Below the pieces are notes generated by a model. That model had not been told where the DNA came from. It saw only the letters and a program-made list of their open reading frames with translations, and did not search any database. Source: Bacteroidales bacterium (lineage in GTDB: Bacteria > Bacteroidota > Bacteroidia > Bacteroidales > VadinHA17). Taken from it: a stretch of 7,919 nucleotides of DNA. The DNA is taken from the NCBI GenBank assembly GCA_025455505.1, contig JALOMK010000096.1, positions 1 to 7,919 of the forward strand. The letters are read 5' to 3'. The stretch's first letter is position 1. Each line of letters opens with the position of its first letter. The translations under genes were made by a program, and so were the position numbers. Shown in pieces: positions 1 through 6,442 of the stretch.

Positions 1-16
1 GAGCTCTTTAGAACCC

Positions 17-39
17 GGGAAGCAACACTGCACCTTCCC
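17..39. other. Short stem-loop at the left edge
   Basis: GGGAAG at 17-22 is the exact reverse complement of CTTCCC at 34-39, with an 11-nt loop. On the plus strand the stem is followed by TTTGG, a poor T tract. It could be a weak terminator for a gene lying left of the window, but no coding end is visible to support that. No gene can be recognised in positions 1-54. Confidence 0.25.
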
Positions 40-54
40 TTTGGCATTATTAGG

Positions 55-134
55 TTACGCCATTACACCGTTGCGCCATTAGGCCGCTATGCCGCTTCGT
101 CGTTATGCCGTTATGCCGTTATGCCGTTACGCCT
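55..134. repeat. Octamer tandem repeat tract, copy 1 (10 units)
   Basis: Ten consecutive 8-nt units run without register loss: TTACGCCA, TTACACCG, TTGCGCCA, TTAGGCCG, CTATGCCG, CTTCGTCG, TTATGCCG three times, then TTACGCCT. The consensus is TTAYGCCG, with the last units the most uniform. The period is not a multiple of three and many units contain ATG, so the tract creates spurious starts in several frames and is not coding. It lies just past the 3' end of the minus-strand plug gene. A homologous tract occurs at 2995-3096. Confidence 0.9.
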
Positions 135-135
135 A

Positions 136-169
136 GTATTAACCCACCCCCGGCCCCTCCAGGGAGGGG
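136..169. repeat. C-rich module and palindrome, copy 1
   Basis: Directly after the octamers comes a 20-nt block, GTATTAACCCACCCCCGGCC (136-155), which matches the block at 3098-3117 at 17 of 20 positions. It runs into a palindrome, CCCCTC (154-159) against GAGGGG (164-169), with a 4-nt loop. The palindrome starts about 10 nt after the stop codon of the minus-strand plug gene, so it may act as a 3'-end structure for that unit. No T tract follows on either strand, so a classical intrinsic terminator is not supported. Confidence 0.6.
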
Positions 170-179
170 AGTACAAAGG

Positions 180-887
180 TTAGTTGTCGTTTGAGACCCT
201 GGTAGTGACAATGATAGCGCCTCCGTAGCCCCTCGAGCCATAAATTGCAGCTGAAGTGCCCTTAAGCACCTCCACTGACTTTACCATCCTTGGTGAAATT
301 GCACTGAAACTTTCGACGTATACCCCATCGAGGATCAGCAGGGCAGGAATCGATCCCTGGAGGTTCTTTGAATCCTGGATTATAAACCCGCTGTTTGTGA
401 CTTTTACTCCGGCCACCTCCCTTTCTATAAGCTCTGCCACGCTCCTGTATGATGAATATCTTTTTTCGGTTGCATCTATGGCGCTGATCTCAGTTGTCAT
501 ATCTTTCCTTTTCGAAACGCTGTAGCCTGTGTTTACTCCCTGGTCGCTTCGCGGGATTTCATCACCAGTGTTTGCGGCTGCCGAAATTGTGCTGAAGCGG
601 ATATCTATATTGGTCCTGCCTTTTATATCCTCCTCGCGAATGCCGCTGCCAAAAGTGAAAACGCCGATTCTTTGAGCGTCGGCCCGGGTTTTCACCTTAT
701 AGTTGCCTTTAGTATCTGTCTTTGAACTTGTATTGACACCATCTATCATGATGATTGCATTCGGAATCGGGTTGTTGTCGGCATCGAGAACGACACCCGC
801 AATAGTCACCTTTTGCTGTTTCTGGGCTGTCACGACCATGCAGCAGGCGGCAAGAAGAAAGACCGTCAGCAAAACAAGTCTTTTCAT
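180..887 (-). CDS. Secreted carboxypeptidase-regulatory / TonB-plug domain protein without barrel (plug protein B)
   Basis: A 235-residue exported protein. An N-terminal signal (residues 1-21) ends VVTA before Gln22; an embedded LAAC at 12-15 also fits a lipobox, so a lipoprotein fate is possible. Residues about 27-98 form a carboxypeptidase-like regulatory beta-sandwich (GVVLDADNNPIPNAIIMIDG). Residues about 118-230 match the plug domain of SusC-type receptors, ending with LILDGVYV, VEVLKG and AAIYGSRG. It stops where a receptor's 22-strand barrel would begin, while full SusC proteins are near 1000 residues, so it cannot form a channel itself. Its start overlaps the stop of the upstream paralogue as ATGA, implying translational coupling. 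It is the last gene of the miaB unit. Domain calls are strong; function is unknown. A role in surface binding or in modulating a TonB system is only a guess. Confidence 0.85.
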   Translation of the reverse strand: MKRLVLLTVFLLAACCMVVTAQKQQKVTIAGVVLDADNNPIPNAIIMIDGVNTSSKTDTKGNYKVKTRADAQRIGVFTFGSGIREEDIKGRTNIDIRFSTISAAANTGDEIPRSDQGVNTGYSVSKRKDMTTEISAIDATEKRYSSYRSVAELIEREVAGVKVTNSGFIIQDSKNLQGSIPALLILDGVYVESFSAISPRMVKSVEVLKGTSAAIYGSRGYGGAIIVTTRVSNDN

Positions 888-1576
888 TTTTTTGCCTTGA
901 TAAGGTTGATCAGGATAACTCCGTTGGCTCCCCTGGAGCCATAAATAGACGTTGATGCGCCTTTGAGTATTGAGATGTTGTCGATCTGGCTTGGCATTAT
1001 CCCATCAACAGATGAAACTACCATGCCGTCGACGACGAAAAGGGGTTCGGTTCCCATCTGGAAAGAAGTAACTCCCTGGATTTTGATGCTTTTTCCATTT
1101 ACCATCACCCCGGGCTGTCCTTTCAGCACTTCATAAATGTCCTTGAATGTCGAATATTTCCCCCCGTCAACTGTGCTTACATTCGTAAGTACATCCCGCT
1201 CATTTACCGTTCCGTAGCCTATGTCGACCTTCTGGCCTGCCTGGTTGCTGAACTTTGTTCCGCCTCCGGCAGATCCCTTCAGCCTGAAATTTATCTCGGT
1301 CTGGTTATTTATCGCGGCAGAGCTTACTCCCGTGGTGATTGTAAGAACTGTTATAGAGTCGGCTTTGGCGCTGACCCTGACTTTGTACATGCCGTTCTCA
1401 TCTGTAACAATGTTGGAATTCTGTCCGTCGATCATTATGAGGGCTCCGCTTACAGGCCTGTCTGAGGCATCGGTGACCCTCCCGCTGATATCGAATTTTT
1501 TCGGGGCTTTTTGTGCGTCTGCAGGCATTGCCGTCAGCAGCAGCACTGACATTAAAACAAGAACACTGATTTTCAT
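884..1576 (-). CDS. Secreted carboxypeptidase-regulatory / TonB-plug domain protein without barrel (plug protein A)
   Basis: A 230-residue paralogue of the following gene. Residues 1-21 are a signal peptide with a PADA cleavage site before Gln22. Residues about 28-99 are a carboxypeptidase-like regulatory domain (ISGRVTDASDRPVSGALIMIDG, read in parts). A Gly/Ser linker follows at about 101-112. Residues about 116-226 form a plug-like domain with VDIGYGT at 117-123, LFVVDGMVV at 179-187 and LKGASTSIYGSRGANGVI at 204-221, the classic SusC plug ending. The reading frame then closes after a short Lys-rich tail, with no barrel. It lies 63 nt after miaB. Closeness to SusC plugs is clearer here than in the paralogue. 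This could be a degenerate receptor fragment, but two intact signal-bearing copies in tandem argue for a selected stand-alone form. The function is not known. Confidence 0.87.
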   Translation of the reverse strand: MKISVLVLMSVLLLTAMPADAQKAPKKFDISGRVTDASDRPVSGALIMIDGQNSNIVTDENGMYKVRVSAKADSITVLTITTGVSSAAINNQTEINFRLKGSAGGGTKFSNQAGQKVDIGYGTVNERDVLTNVSTVDGGKYSTFKDIYEVLKGQPGVMVNGKSIKIQGVTSFQMGTEPLFVVDGMVVSSVDGIMPSQIDNISILKGASTSIYGSRGANGVILINLIKAKK

Positions 1577-1598
1577 AATATCTCGATAAAATTGCTCT

Positions 1599-1606
1599 TA
1601 AAGATA
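1599..1606 (-). promoter_or_regulatory. Possible -7 promoter element ahead of the plug genes
   Basis: On the minus strand this reads TATCTTTA, one base off the Bacteroidota -7 consensus TAnnTTTG, about 22 nt before the ATG of plug protein A. No TTG is visible at the expected -33 position. If real, it would let the plug pair be transcribed apart from miaB. Confidence 0.25.
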
Positions 1607-1639
1607 CGGGATTCCGCCTTTACAGCCCCATTCTTAAGA

Positions 1640-2962
1640 CTATTTAACAGTTCCAAGGAGAGTCGCCGAGGTAGCCCTTTCGATCAAAACGCTGACATAA
1701 TCCCCTTTTTTGAAGTCGCCCGCAGGAAACACTACAACCTTGTTCTGCGATGTCCTGCCCGAGAGGAAGTCGGAGGATCTTTTGGACCTGCCCTCTGCAA
1801 GAACCTCAAAAACCCTGCCAATATCGGCTTTTTTAGACTTCGCGGAGAGCCTGTTCTGGAGGGATATCATTTCGCTGAGTCTTTCAGCCTTCACCTTCTC
1901 CGGGACATCATCCTTAAGTTTCCTTGCTGCCCTGGTACCGGGCCGTTCGCTGTACATGAACATATATGCAAAGTCGAAGCCTGCCCATTCCATGAGCGAG
2001 AGCGAGGCCCTGTGGTCTTCGTCGGTTTCGGTGCAGAAACCGGTGATCATGTCGGTTGATATTGCTGTTCCCGGAAGTATACGCCGAATGGATTCCACCC
2101 TTTCCATGTACCACTCCCTTGAATATTCGCGGTTCATGAGCTTAAGGATTCGTGTGCTGCCGCTCTGGGCCGGCAGGTGTATGTGCCTGCAGATGTTTTC
2201 ATGCCTGGCCATAGCATTGAGAAGTTCATCTGACATATCCTTCGGATGCGAAGTCGAGAACCTGACCCTGAGAAGCGGATTTATCGACGCAACCCTTTCC
2301 AGCAGTTCCGGAAAACCCAGGGCTGTGTTGTCTCCCTTCCAGTTGTAAGAATCAACGTTTTGTCCGAGCAGTGTTACCTCCCTGTAGCCTGCTTCAAAGA
2401 GCTCTGTGACTTCCCTGATAACAGAGTGTGGATCGCGGCTGCGTTCAGCTCCCCTTACATAGGGCACGACGCAATATGCGCACATGTTGTTGCAGCCCCT
2501 CATTATTGAAACAAAGGAGGAAACTCCGTTCTTGTCGAGGCGCACAGGGGATATGTCGCCGTATGTTTCCTCGCGGGAAAGGAGCACGTTCACTGCCTTG
2601 TGTCCCGATCCGGCTTCGGCAACAAGCTGCGGCAGCTGCCTGTAAGCATCGGGTCCGACAACAATGTCGACAAGTTTTTCCCTTTCGAGAAGGTCTTCCT
2701 TCAGCCTTTCGGCCATGCAGCCGATTACGCCGATCTTCAGCTGCTTGTTCTTCCTCCTAAGGTGACCCAGTGATTTCAGTCGTCCCCAGATACGCTGCTC
2801 GGCGTTATCCCTTATTGAGCATGTATTTATCAGGATCAGGTCAGCCTCTGCTATTTCTTCAGTAGCCGAGTATCCTGCGTCATTAAGTATAGATGCAACA
2901 ACTTCGCTGTCGGCTACATTCATCTGGCAGCCGTATGTTTCTATATAGACTTTGCTTTTCAT
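1640..2962 (-). CDS. miaB: tRNA-2-methylthio-N6-dimethylallyladenosine synthase MiaB
   Basis: A radical-SAM methylthiotransferase that converts i6A37 to ms2i6A37 in tRNAs reading UNN codons; it acts in the cytoplasm. The 440-residue length is normal. The N-terminal methylthiotransferase domain carries the three cluster cysteines C12 (ETYGCQMN), C48 ([10 protein letters not shown]) and C82 (IGCMAER). The radical-SAM domain has the CxxxCxxC motif at C157, C161 and C164 ([10 protein letters not shown]), followed by [12 protein letters not shown], which is typical of MiaB. A TRAM RNA-binding domain fills residues about 378-440. The ATG at 2962 gives the family's usual short N-terminus before ETYGCQMN. 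It is the first gene of the minus-strand unit, divergent from yebC across an intergenic region rich in repeats. All catalytic residues are present. RimO and MtaB relatives are less likely, given the ETYGCQMN and [10 protein letters not shown] sequences. Confidence 0.97.
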   Translation of the reverse strand: MKSKVYIETYGCQMNVADSEVVASILNDAGYSATEEIAEADLILINTCSIRDNAEQRIWGRLKSLGHLRRKNKQLKIGVIGCMAERLKEDLLEREKLVDIVVGPDAYRQLPQLVAEAGSGHKAVNVLLSREETYGDISPVRLDKNGVSSFVSIMRGCNNMCAYCVVPYVRGAERSRDPHSVIREVTELFEAGYREVTLLGQNVDSYNWKGDNTALGFPELLERVASINPLLRVRFSTSHPKDMSDELLNAMARHENICRHIHLPAQSGSTRILKLMNREYSREWYMERVESIRRILPGTAISTDMITGFCTETDEDHRASLSLMEWAGFDFAYMFMYSERPGTRAARKLKDDVPEKVKAERLSEMISLQNRLSAKSKKADIGRVFEVLAEGRSKRSSDFLSGRTSQNKVVVFPAGDFKKGDYVSVLIERATSATLLGTVK

Positions 2963-2994
2963 CTGATCTGTTTCGTTTCAATAAGGTATTTCCT

Positions 2995-3096
2995 TTATGC
3001 CTTTACTCTTCCACCCTTATGCCCTTCCACCCTTATGCCCTTCCACCCTTATGCCCTTCCGCCGTTTTGCCTTTATGCCGTTACACCTTTGCGCCT
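2995..3096. repeat. Octamer tandem repeat tract, copy 2
   Basis: The tract begins with TTATGCCT (2995-3002) and a 6-nt partial unit. Eleven octamers in register follow from 3009 to 3096. Units TTCCACCC and TTATGCCC alternate three times (3009-3056), giving a 16-nt higher-order period. Then come TTCCGCCG, TTTTGCCT, TTATGCCG, TTACACCT and TTGCGCCT. It has the same orientation and the same 3' junction as the tract at 55-134. It fills the space upstream of miaB. The Pro-rich frames it opens on the plus strand are by-products of the repeat. Confidence 0.9.
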
Positions 3097-3097
3097 C

Positions 3098-3170
3098 GTA
3101 TTTACCCCCCCCTGGCCTTCCGGCTGGCTCCTTCTACGCCAGCTGGCGGATCGGCCCTCTTCCTGAAGGG
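3098..3170. repeat. C-rich module with hairpin and terminal inverted repeat, copy 2
   Basis: The 20-nt block GTATTTACCCCCCCCTGGCC (3098-3117) matches copy 1 at 17 of 20 positions. Where copy 1 goes straight into its palindrome, this copy carries about 35 extra nt. They form a strong hairpin: 3120-3128 pairs with 3138-3146 over nine positions, one of them G-T, around a 9-nt loop. An imperfect CCCTCTTC/GAAGGG inverted repeat (3155-3170) follows, matching the position of the copy 1 palindrome. The structure sits between the divergent miaB and yebC genes. It may fold as RNA if miaB or yebC transcripts extend into it; that is inference. Confidence 0.65.
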
Positions 3171-3184
3171 ATAACTTTCATTAA

Positions 3185-3205
3185 CCCCACACCCCATACC
3201 CCACA
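3185..3205. repeat. Heptamer tandem repeat, 3 units
   Basis: CCCCACA, CCCCATA and CCCCACA follow one another exactly, with a further CC after them. This is a short simple repeat between the composite element and the yebC promoter. Apart from the repeats and the promoter, nothing else is recognised in the 327-nt region 2963-3289. Confidence 0.7.
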
Positions 3206-3255
3206 CCGCTTACCGACAAAAGTAGCAACAATGCTCAATGATTGAAAGAATTAAT

Positions 3256-3263
3256 TAATTTTG
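3256..3263 (+). promoter_or_regulatory. Bacteroidota -7 promoter element of the yebC unit
   Basis: TAATTTTG matches the TAnnTTTG -7 consensus of the Bacteroidota primary sigma factor exactly and lies in an AT-rich stretch. It predicts transcription beginning near 3268-3272, about 20 nt before the ATG at 3290. No TTG is seen at the expected -33 distance; the TTG at 3242-3244 is too close. The element places the alternative in-frame ATG at 3242 upstream of the transcript start. Confidence 0.6.
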
Positions 3264-3289
3264 CACTCGGATCAAAAAGCATTTATTTT

Positions 3290-4033
3290 ATGTCGGGTCA
3301 CAGTAAATGGTCAACAATCAAGAGGAAGAAAGGTGCGCTTGATGCCAGGAGAGGGAAGATCTTTACAAAGATAATCAAGGAGATAATCATTGCTGCAAAG
3401 GAAGGCGGCGCCGATCCTGATGCAAATGCAAGGCTTCGCCTGGCAATTCAAAATGCAAAGGGCGCCAACATGCCCAAAGACAACATTGAACGGGCAATAA
3501 AGAAGGCTGCGGGTTCAGATGCCGAGAGCTACTCCGAAACAACCTTCGAGGGTTATGCTGCCAACGGGATAGCCCTTTTCGTCGAATGCCTGACAGACAA
3601 TAACAACCGCACGGTTGCTGCTGTGAGAGCAGCTTTTAACAAGCACGGGGGAAGCCTGGGAACAAACGGTTCACTGAGCTTTCTTTTCGACAGGAAGGGA
3701 ATTTTCACAATAAGGAATACCGGGTTTTCGCTGGAAGAGTTTGAACTTGAGATGATTGATGCAGGTGCCGGGGATATAGAGGTGGACGAGGATACAGTAA
3801 CAGTGACCTGCGCCATGGAAGACTTCGGCAGCGTCAGCCGCAAGCTCGGTGACCTGGGTATTGAAGCCGAGGAAGCAGGACTGAAGCGCATCCCGCGCGA
3901 CACCAAGAAACTCGACCTCGATGCAGCGAAGAAAGTCATGCGTCTTGTTGAAACCCTCGAGGATGATGACGACATACAGAACGTTTACCATAACCTCGCA
4001 ATGACTGATGAGCTTGCCGAGGCCCTGGGATGA
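3290..4033 (+). CDS. yebC: YebC/PmpR/TACO1-family translation factor or transcriptional regulator
   Basis: A 247-residue cytoplasmic protein of the YebC/TACO1 family. The family has been described both as a transcriptional regulator and as a ribosome-associated factor that helps translation of difficult sequences such as proline stretches. The N-terminus MSGHSKWSTIKRKK is the family hallmark. It is followed by RRGKIFTKIIKEI, DPDANARLRLAI and NMPKDNIERAIKKA, all strongly conserved, then by FEGYAANGIALFVE and LTDNNNRTVAAVRAAF, and a C-terminal LEDDDDIQNVYHN. The ATG at 3290 was chosen because it gives exactly this conserved start. An upstream ATG at 3242 would add 16 unrelated residues and lies before the predicted transcription start. 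No clear Shine-Dalgarno sequence is present, which is common in this phylum. It heads a plus-strand unit with the SPOR protein (19-nt gap) and the purF-like gene. Confidence 0.96.
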   Translation: MSGHSKWSTIKRKKGALDARRGKIFTKIIKEIIIAAKEGGADPDANARLRLAIQNAKGANMPKDNIERAIKKAAGSDAESYSETTFEGYAANGIALFVECLTDNNNRTVAAVRAAFNKHGGSLGTNGSLSFLFDRKGIFTIRNTGFSLEEFELEMIDAGAGDIEVDEDTVTVTCAMEDFGSVSRKLGDLGIEAEEAGLKRIPRDTKKLDLDAAKKVMRLVETLEDDDDIQNVYHNLAMTDELAEALG

Positions 4034-4052
4034 ATACTATTACATTTGCCGG

Positions 4053-4538
4053 ATGACAAGGACATTCTTCTTTCTTACAGTACTGATGACGATGGCTTTT
4101 TCCGGCGCCGGCGCACAGACATATGTAAAGACAGCCGATCTTTTCAGAAGGGATGAAGGCAGTCCGGGAACAGGGAAGCTTACAATAGTGCAGAATCCGT
4201 CGATCGACACCCTGATAAGCCGTTATATTCTTTATAACCGTAACCAGGAAGCCCTTAACGGGCACCAGGGACTCGAAGGCTTCAGGATACAGATATACGG
4301 AAGCTCCGGCAGGAGTGCAAGAGAGGAATCGGGAAAGGCCAGGGCGGCCTTCCTCGGTAAGTTCAAAGATATCGTGTCGTACCAGCTCTTTGCCGAACCC
4401 GGCTACTGGTACATAAGAGTGGGCGACTACAGGACAAAGGCAGAGGCAAAAAAATATTACGTACAGATCATAAAGGCATTTCCCGATGCCTACATAGTAC
4501 CGGATTTCATTAATTACCCCGATCTGAACATAAATTAA
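4053..4538 (+). CDS. Small secreted SPOR-domain protein
   Basis: A 161-residue exported protein. Residues 1-21 form a signal peptide (MTRTFFFLTVLMTMAFSGAGA) with predicted cleavage before Gln22; there is no lipobox cysteine. A short variable linker precedes a SPOR-like domain at about residues 75-152. That domain has FRIQIYGSSGRSARE, a helix rich in Ala and Lys, GYWYIRVGDYRTKAEAKKYY and IVPDFINYP, matching the usual pattern of two beta-alpha-beta repeats. SPOR domains bind septal peptidoglycan lacking stem peptides, so a periplasmic cell-wall role is likely. The ATG at 4053 was chosen over a start at 4008, which lies inside yebC and would put 15 residues ahead of the signal. It sits 19 nt after yebC and 2 nt before the purF-like gene, so co-transcription is expected. 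The specific function is unknown. Confidence 0.85.
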   Translation: MTRTFFFLTVLMTMAFSGAGAQTYVKTADLFRRDEGSPGTGKLTIVQNPSIDTLISRYILYNRNQEALNGHQGLEGFRIQIYGSSGRSAREESGKARAAFLGKFKDIVSYQLFAEPGYWYIRVGDYRTKAEAKKYYVQIIKAFPDAYIVPDFINYPDLNIN

Positions 4539-4540
4539 CC

Positions 4541-6442
4541 ATGAGCGACCAGATCAAGCATGAATGCGGCATAGCGATGTTACGACTCCGAAAGCCGCTT
4601 GAATACTATATTGAAAAATACGGAAGCTGGAACTATGGCCTTCAGAAGATGTACCTGATGATGGAGAAGCAGCACAACAGGGGCCAGGACGGCGCCGGCA
4701 TCGCCGGCATCAAGCTCGACCTATCCCCGGGTCAGCGCTACATCTTCCGCCAGAGGTCAAACAAGGCAAACCCCATAAAGGAGATCTTCTCGCTTATTTA
4801 CGAAGACATAAACAAACTAGCCACAGACCGGCACGGAGATTTTAAAAACCCTGATTTCATAAGGGAAAAAGTGCCCTTTGCCTGCGACGTTTACCTCGGC
4901 CACCTGCGCTACGGCACCTTCGGCAACTATAATATCGACTATGTTCACCCCGTGAGCCGCGAGAACAACTGGAAATCGAGGAACCTGGTGATGGCCGGGA
5001 ATTTTAACCTCACGAATGTTTCAGAAGTCTTCGGCAGCCTTATTGAACTCGGACAGACACCAGTTGATTTCTCAGATACAGTTACAATACTTGAAAACGT
5101 GGGCCATAGGCTCGACGAGGAGAATGAGCGACAGTTCAGGCGCTTCAAGGAACAGGGATTCTCAAAGAAGGACATTTCACCCCTGATCGAAAAGAATCTC
5201 GACGTGGTTTCAATACTCACAAAGGCAAGCCGCAACTGGGACGGTGGCTACGCAATGGCAGGAATGATTGGCCATGGCGACTCCTTCGTCATGCGCGACC
5301 CGGCAGGGATAAGGCCCGCATTCTATTACATAAACGAGGAGGTTGTCGTTGTTGCCTCCGAACGGCCCGTCATCCAGACAATCTTCAACGTGAAGACATC
5401 GGAGGTCAGCGAGCTTCCGCCTGCAGGGGCCCTTATTGTAAAGGCTTCCGGCGAGATTAGCCTTGTTCAGCTCAGGGAGGCCGCGGCTGAAAGCAAGTGC
5501 TCCTTTGAACGTATTTATTTTTCAAGGGGAACTGACAAGGATATATACAGGGAACGGAAAAAACTCGGAGAGCTTCTTACCAGACCGGTGCTGGAGGCTG
5601 TTGGCTACGATCTCGACAATACTGTTTTCTCTTACATTCCGAACACGGCAGAAAGCGCCTTCTACGGCCTTATAAAGGGAGTGGAGGATTACCTGAACCA
5701 GTCGAAGACAGCTGAAATTTCGAAAAAAATGGCCTCACTCAGCCAGGAGGCGCTGGAGAAGATAATAAACAGGAGGCCCAGGGTTGAAAAGATAGCAGTG
5801 AAGGATGCAAAGCTGAGGACCTTCATTACCGAGGACAGCAGCCGCGATGATCTTGTGGGACATGTCTATGATGTTACATACGGAGTGATAAGGAGGGGTG
5901 TCGACAATCTTGTTGTTATCGATGACTCAATAGTGCGGGGCACAACCCTGCGGAAAAGTATAATCAGGATCCTCGACAGGCTTGATCCGAAGAAGATAGT
6001 TGTTGTGTCATCATCTCCCCAGATAAGGTACCCCGACTGCTATGGAATTGACATGGCAAAACTTGGCGATTTCATTGCCTTTAAGGCAGCCATCGGGCTT
6101 CTGCGCGACAGGAACATGGAGGATGTAATTCAGAACGTATACGAGGAAGCCCTTGGGGAGCTTCGAAAGCCTGTGAGCGGGATGAAGAATGTGGTGCGCC
6201 AGGTTTACTGCAGCTTTTCGCCGCGTGAAGTATCAGCCAAAATATCTTCGATGCTTCGATCGGATGATGTTAAATCTGAGGTGGAGATAGTATTCCAGTC
6301 AATCGAAGGGCTGCATGAAGCGTGCCCCGGTCACAGGGGCGACTGGTATTTCACAGGCAATTACCCGACACCTGGAGGGAACAAGGTAGTCAACCAGTCC
6401 TTTGTAAACTATATTGAAGGAAGGAACCTCAGAGCTTACTGA
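4541..6442 (+). CDS. Enlarged PurF-like amidophosphoribosyltransferase (class II glutamine amidotransferase plus phosphoribosyltransferase)
   Basis: A 633-residue two-domain enzyme. PurF uses glutamine-derived ammonia and PRPP to make phosphoribosylamine, the first step of purine synthesis. Canonical PurF is about 470-505 residues, so this is a long form, as in many Bacteroidota. The nucleophile Cys9 (HECGIAM) follows an 8-residue leader that must be removed to expose it. Glutaminase residues include R47 (NRGQDGAG), R123 (GHLRY), N154 and D179 (FSDT). The usual HNGNL is GNFNL, so the oxyanion glycine is replaced by F155. The PRPP loop is IDDSIVRGTT from D461, and YPDCYGIDM follows near residue 500. 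The C-terminus reads WYFTGNYPT without the CxxC of the Bacillus iron-sulfur type. It is third in the yebC unit, 2 nt after the SPOR gene, and overlaps the convergent GNAT gene by 7 nt. It may be the main PurF or a second paralogue; the window cannot tell, so no symbol is given. Confidence 0.92.
   Translation: MSDQIKHECGIAMLRLRKPLEYYIEKYGSWNYGLQKMYLMMEKQHNRGQDGAGIAGIKLDLSPGQRYIFRQRSNKANPIKEIFSLIYEDINKLATDRHGDFKNPDFIREKVPFACDVYLGHLRYGTFGNYNIDYVHPVSRENNWKSRNLVMAGNFNLTNVSEVFGSLIELGQTPVDFSDTVTILENVGHRLDEENERQFRRFKEQGFSKKDISPLIEKNLDVVSILTKASRNWDGGYAMAGMIGHGDSFVMRDPAGIRPAFYYINEEVVVVASERPVIQTIFNVKTSEVSELPPAGALIVKASGEISLVQLREAAAESKCSFERIYFSRGTDKDIYRERKKLGELLTRPVLEAVGYDLDNTVFSYIPNTAESAFYGLIKGVEDYLNQSKTAEISKKMASLSQEALEKIINRRPRVEKIAVKDAKLRTFITEDSSRDDLVGHVYDVTYGVIRRGVDNLVVIDDSIVRGTTLRKSIIRILDRLDPKKIVVVSSSPQIRYPDCYGIDMAKLGDFIAFKAAIGLLRDRNMEDVIQNVYEEALGELRKPVSGMKNVVRQVYCSFSPREVSAKISSMLRSDDVKSEVEIVFQSIEGLHEACPGHRGDWYFTGNYPTPGGNKVVNQSFVNYIEGRNLRAY

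Noticed and set aside
55..134. CRISPR-like array
   Set aside because: Units are 8 nt with no spacers, so this is a simple tandem repeat.
1..180. A plus-strand frame open from base 1 to a stop at 181, possibly the end of a gene to the left
   Set aside because: Most of it is a translation of the octamer repeat and C-rich block; the first 18 residues show no recognisable family.
1592..2348. Long plus-strand open frames antisense to miaB (1592-2059 and 1710-2348)
   Set aside because: They lie opposite a clearly conserved miaB, show no recognisable domains and have the composition expected of reverse-strand shadows.
2963..3000. Promoter of miaB just upstream of its ATG
   Set aside because: TACCTTAT on the minus strand is too far from TAnnTTTG and no TTG or clear ribosome binding site supports it.
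2893..3245. Plus-strand Pro/Leu/Cys-rich open frames across the miaB-yebC gap
   Set aside because: They are translations of the octamer repeat, appear in more than one frame and do not resemble a protein.
4008..4052. Earlier start for the SPOR protein
   Set aside because: It would overlap yebC and place 15 residues ahead of a well-formed signal peptide.
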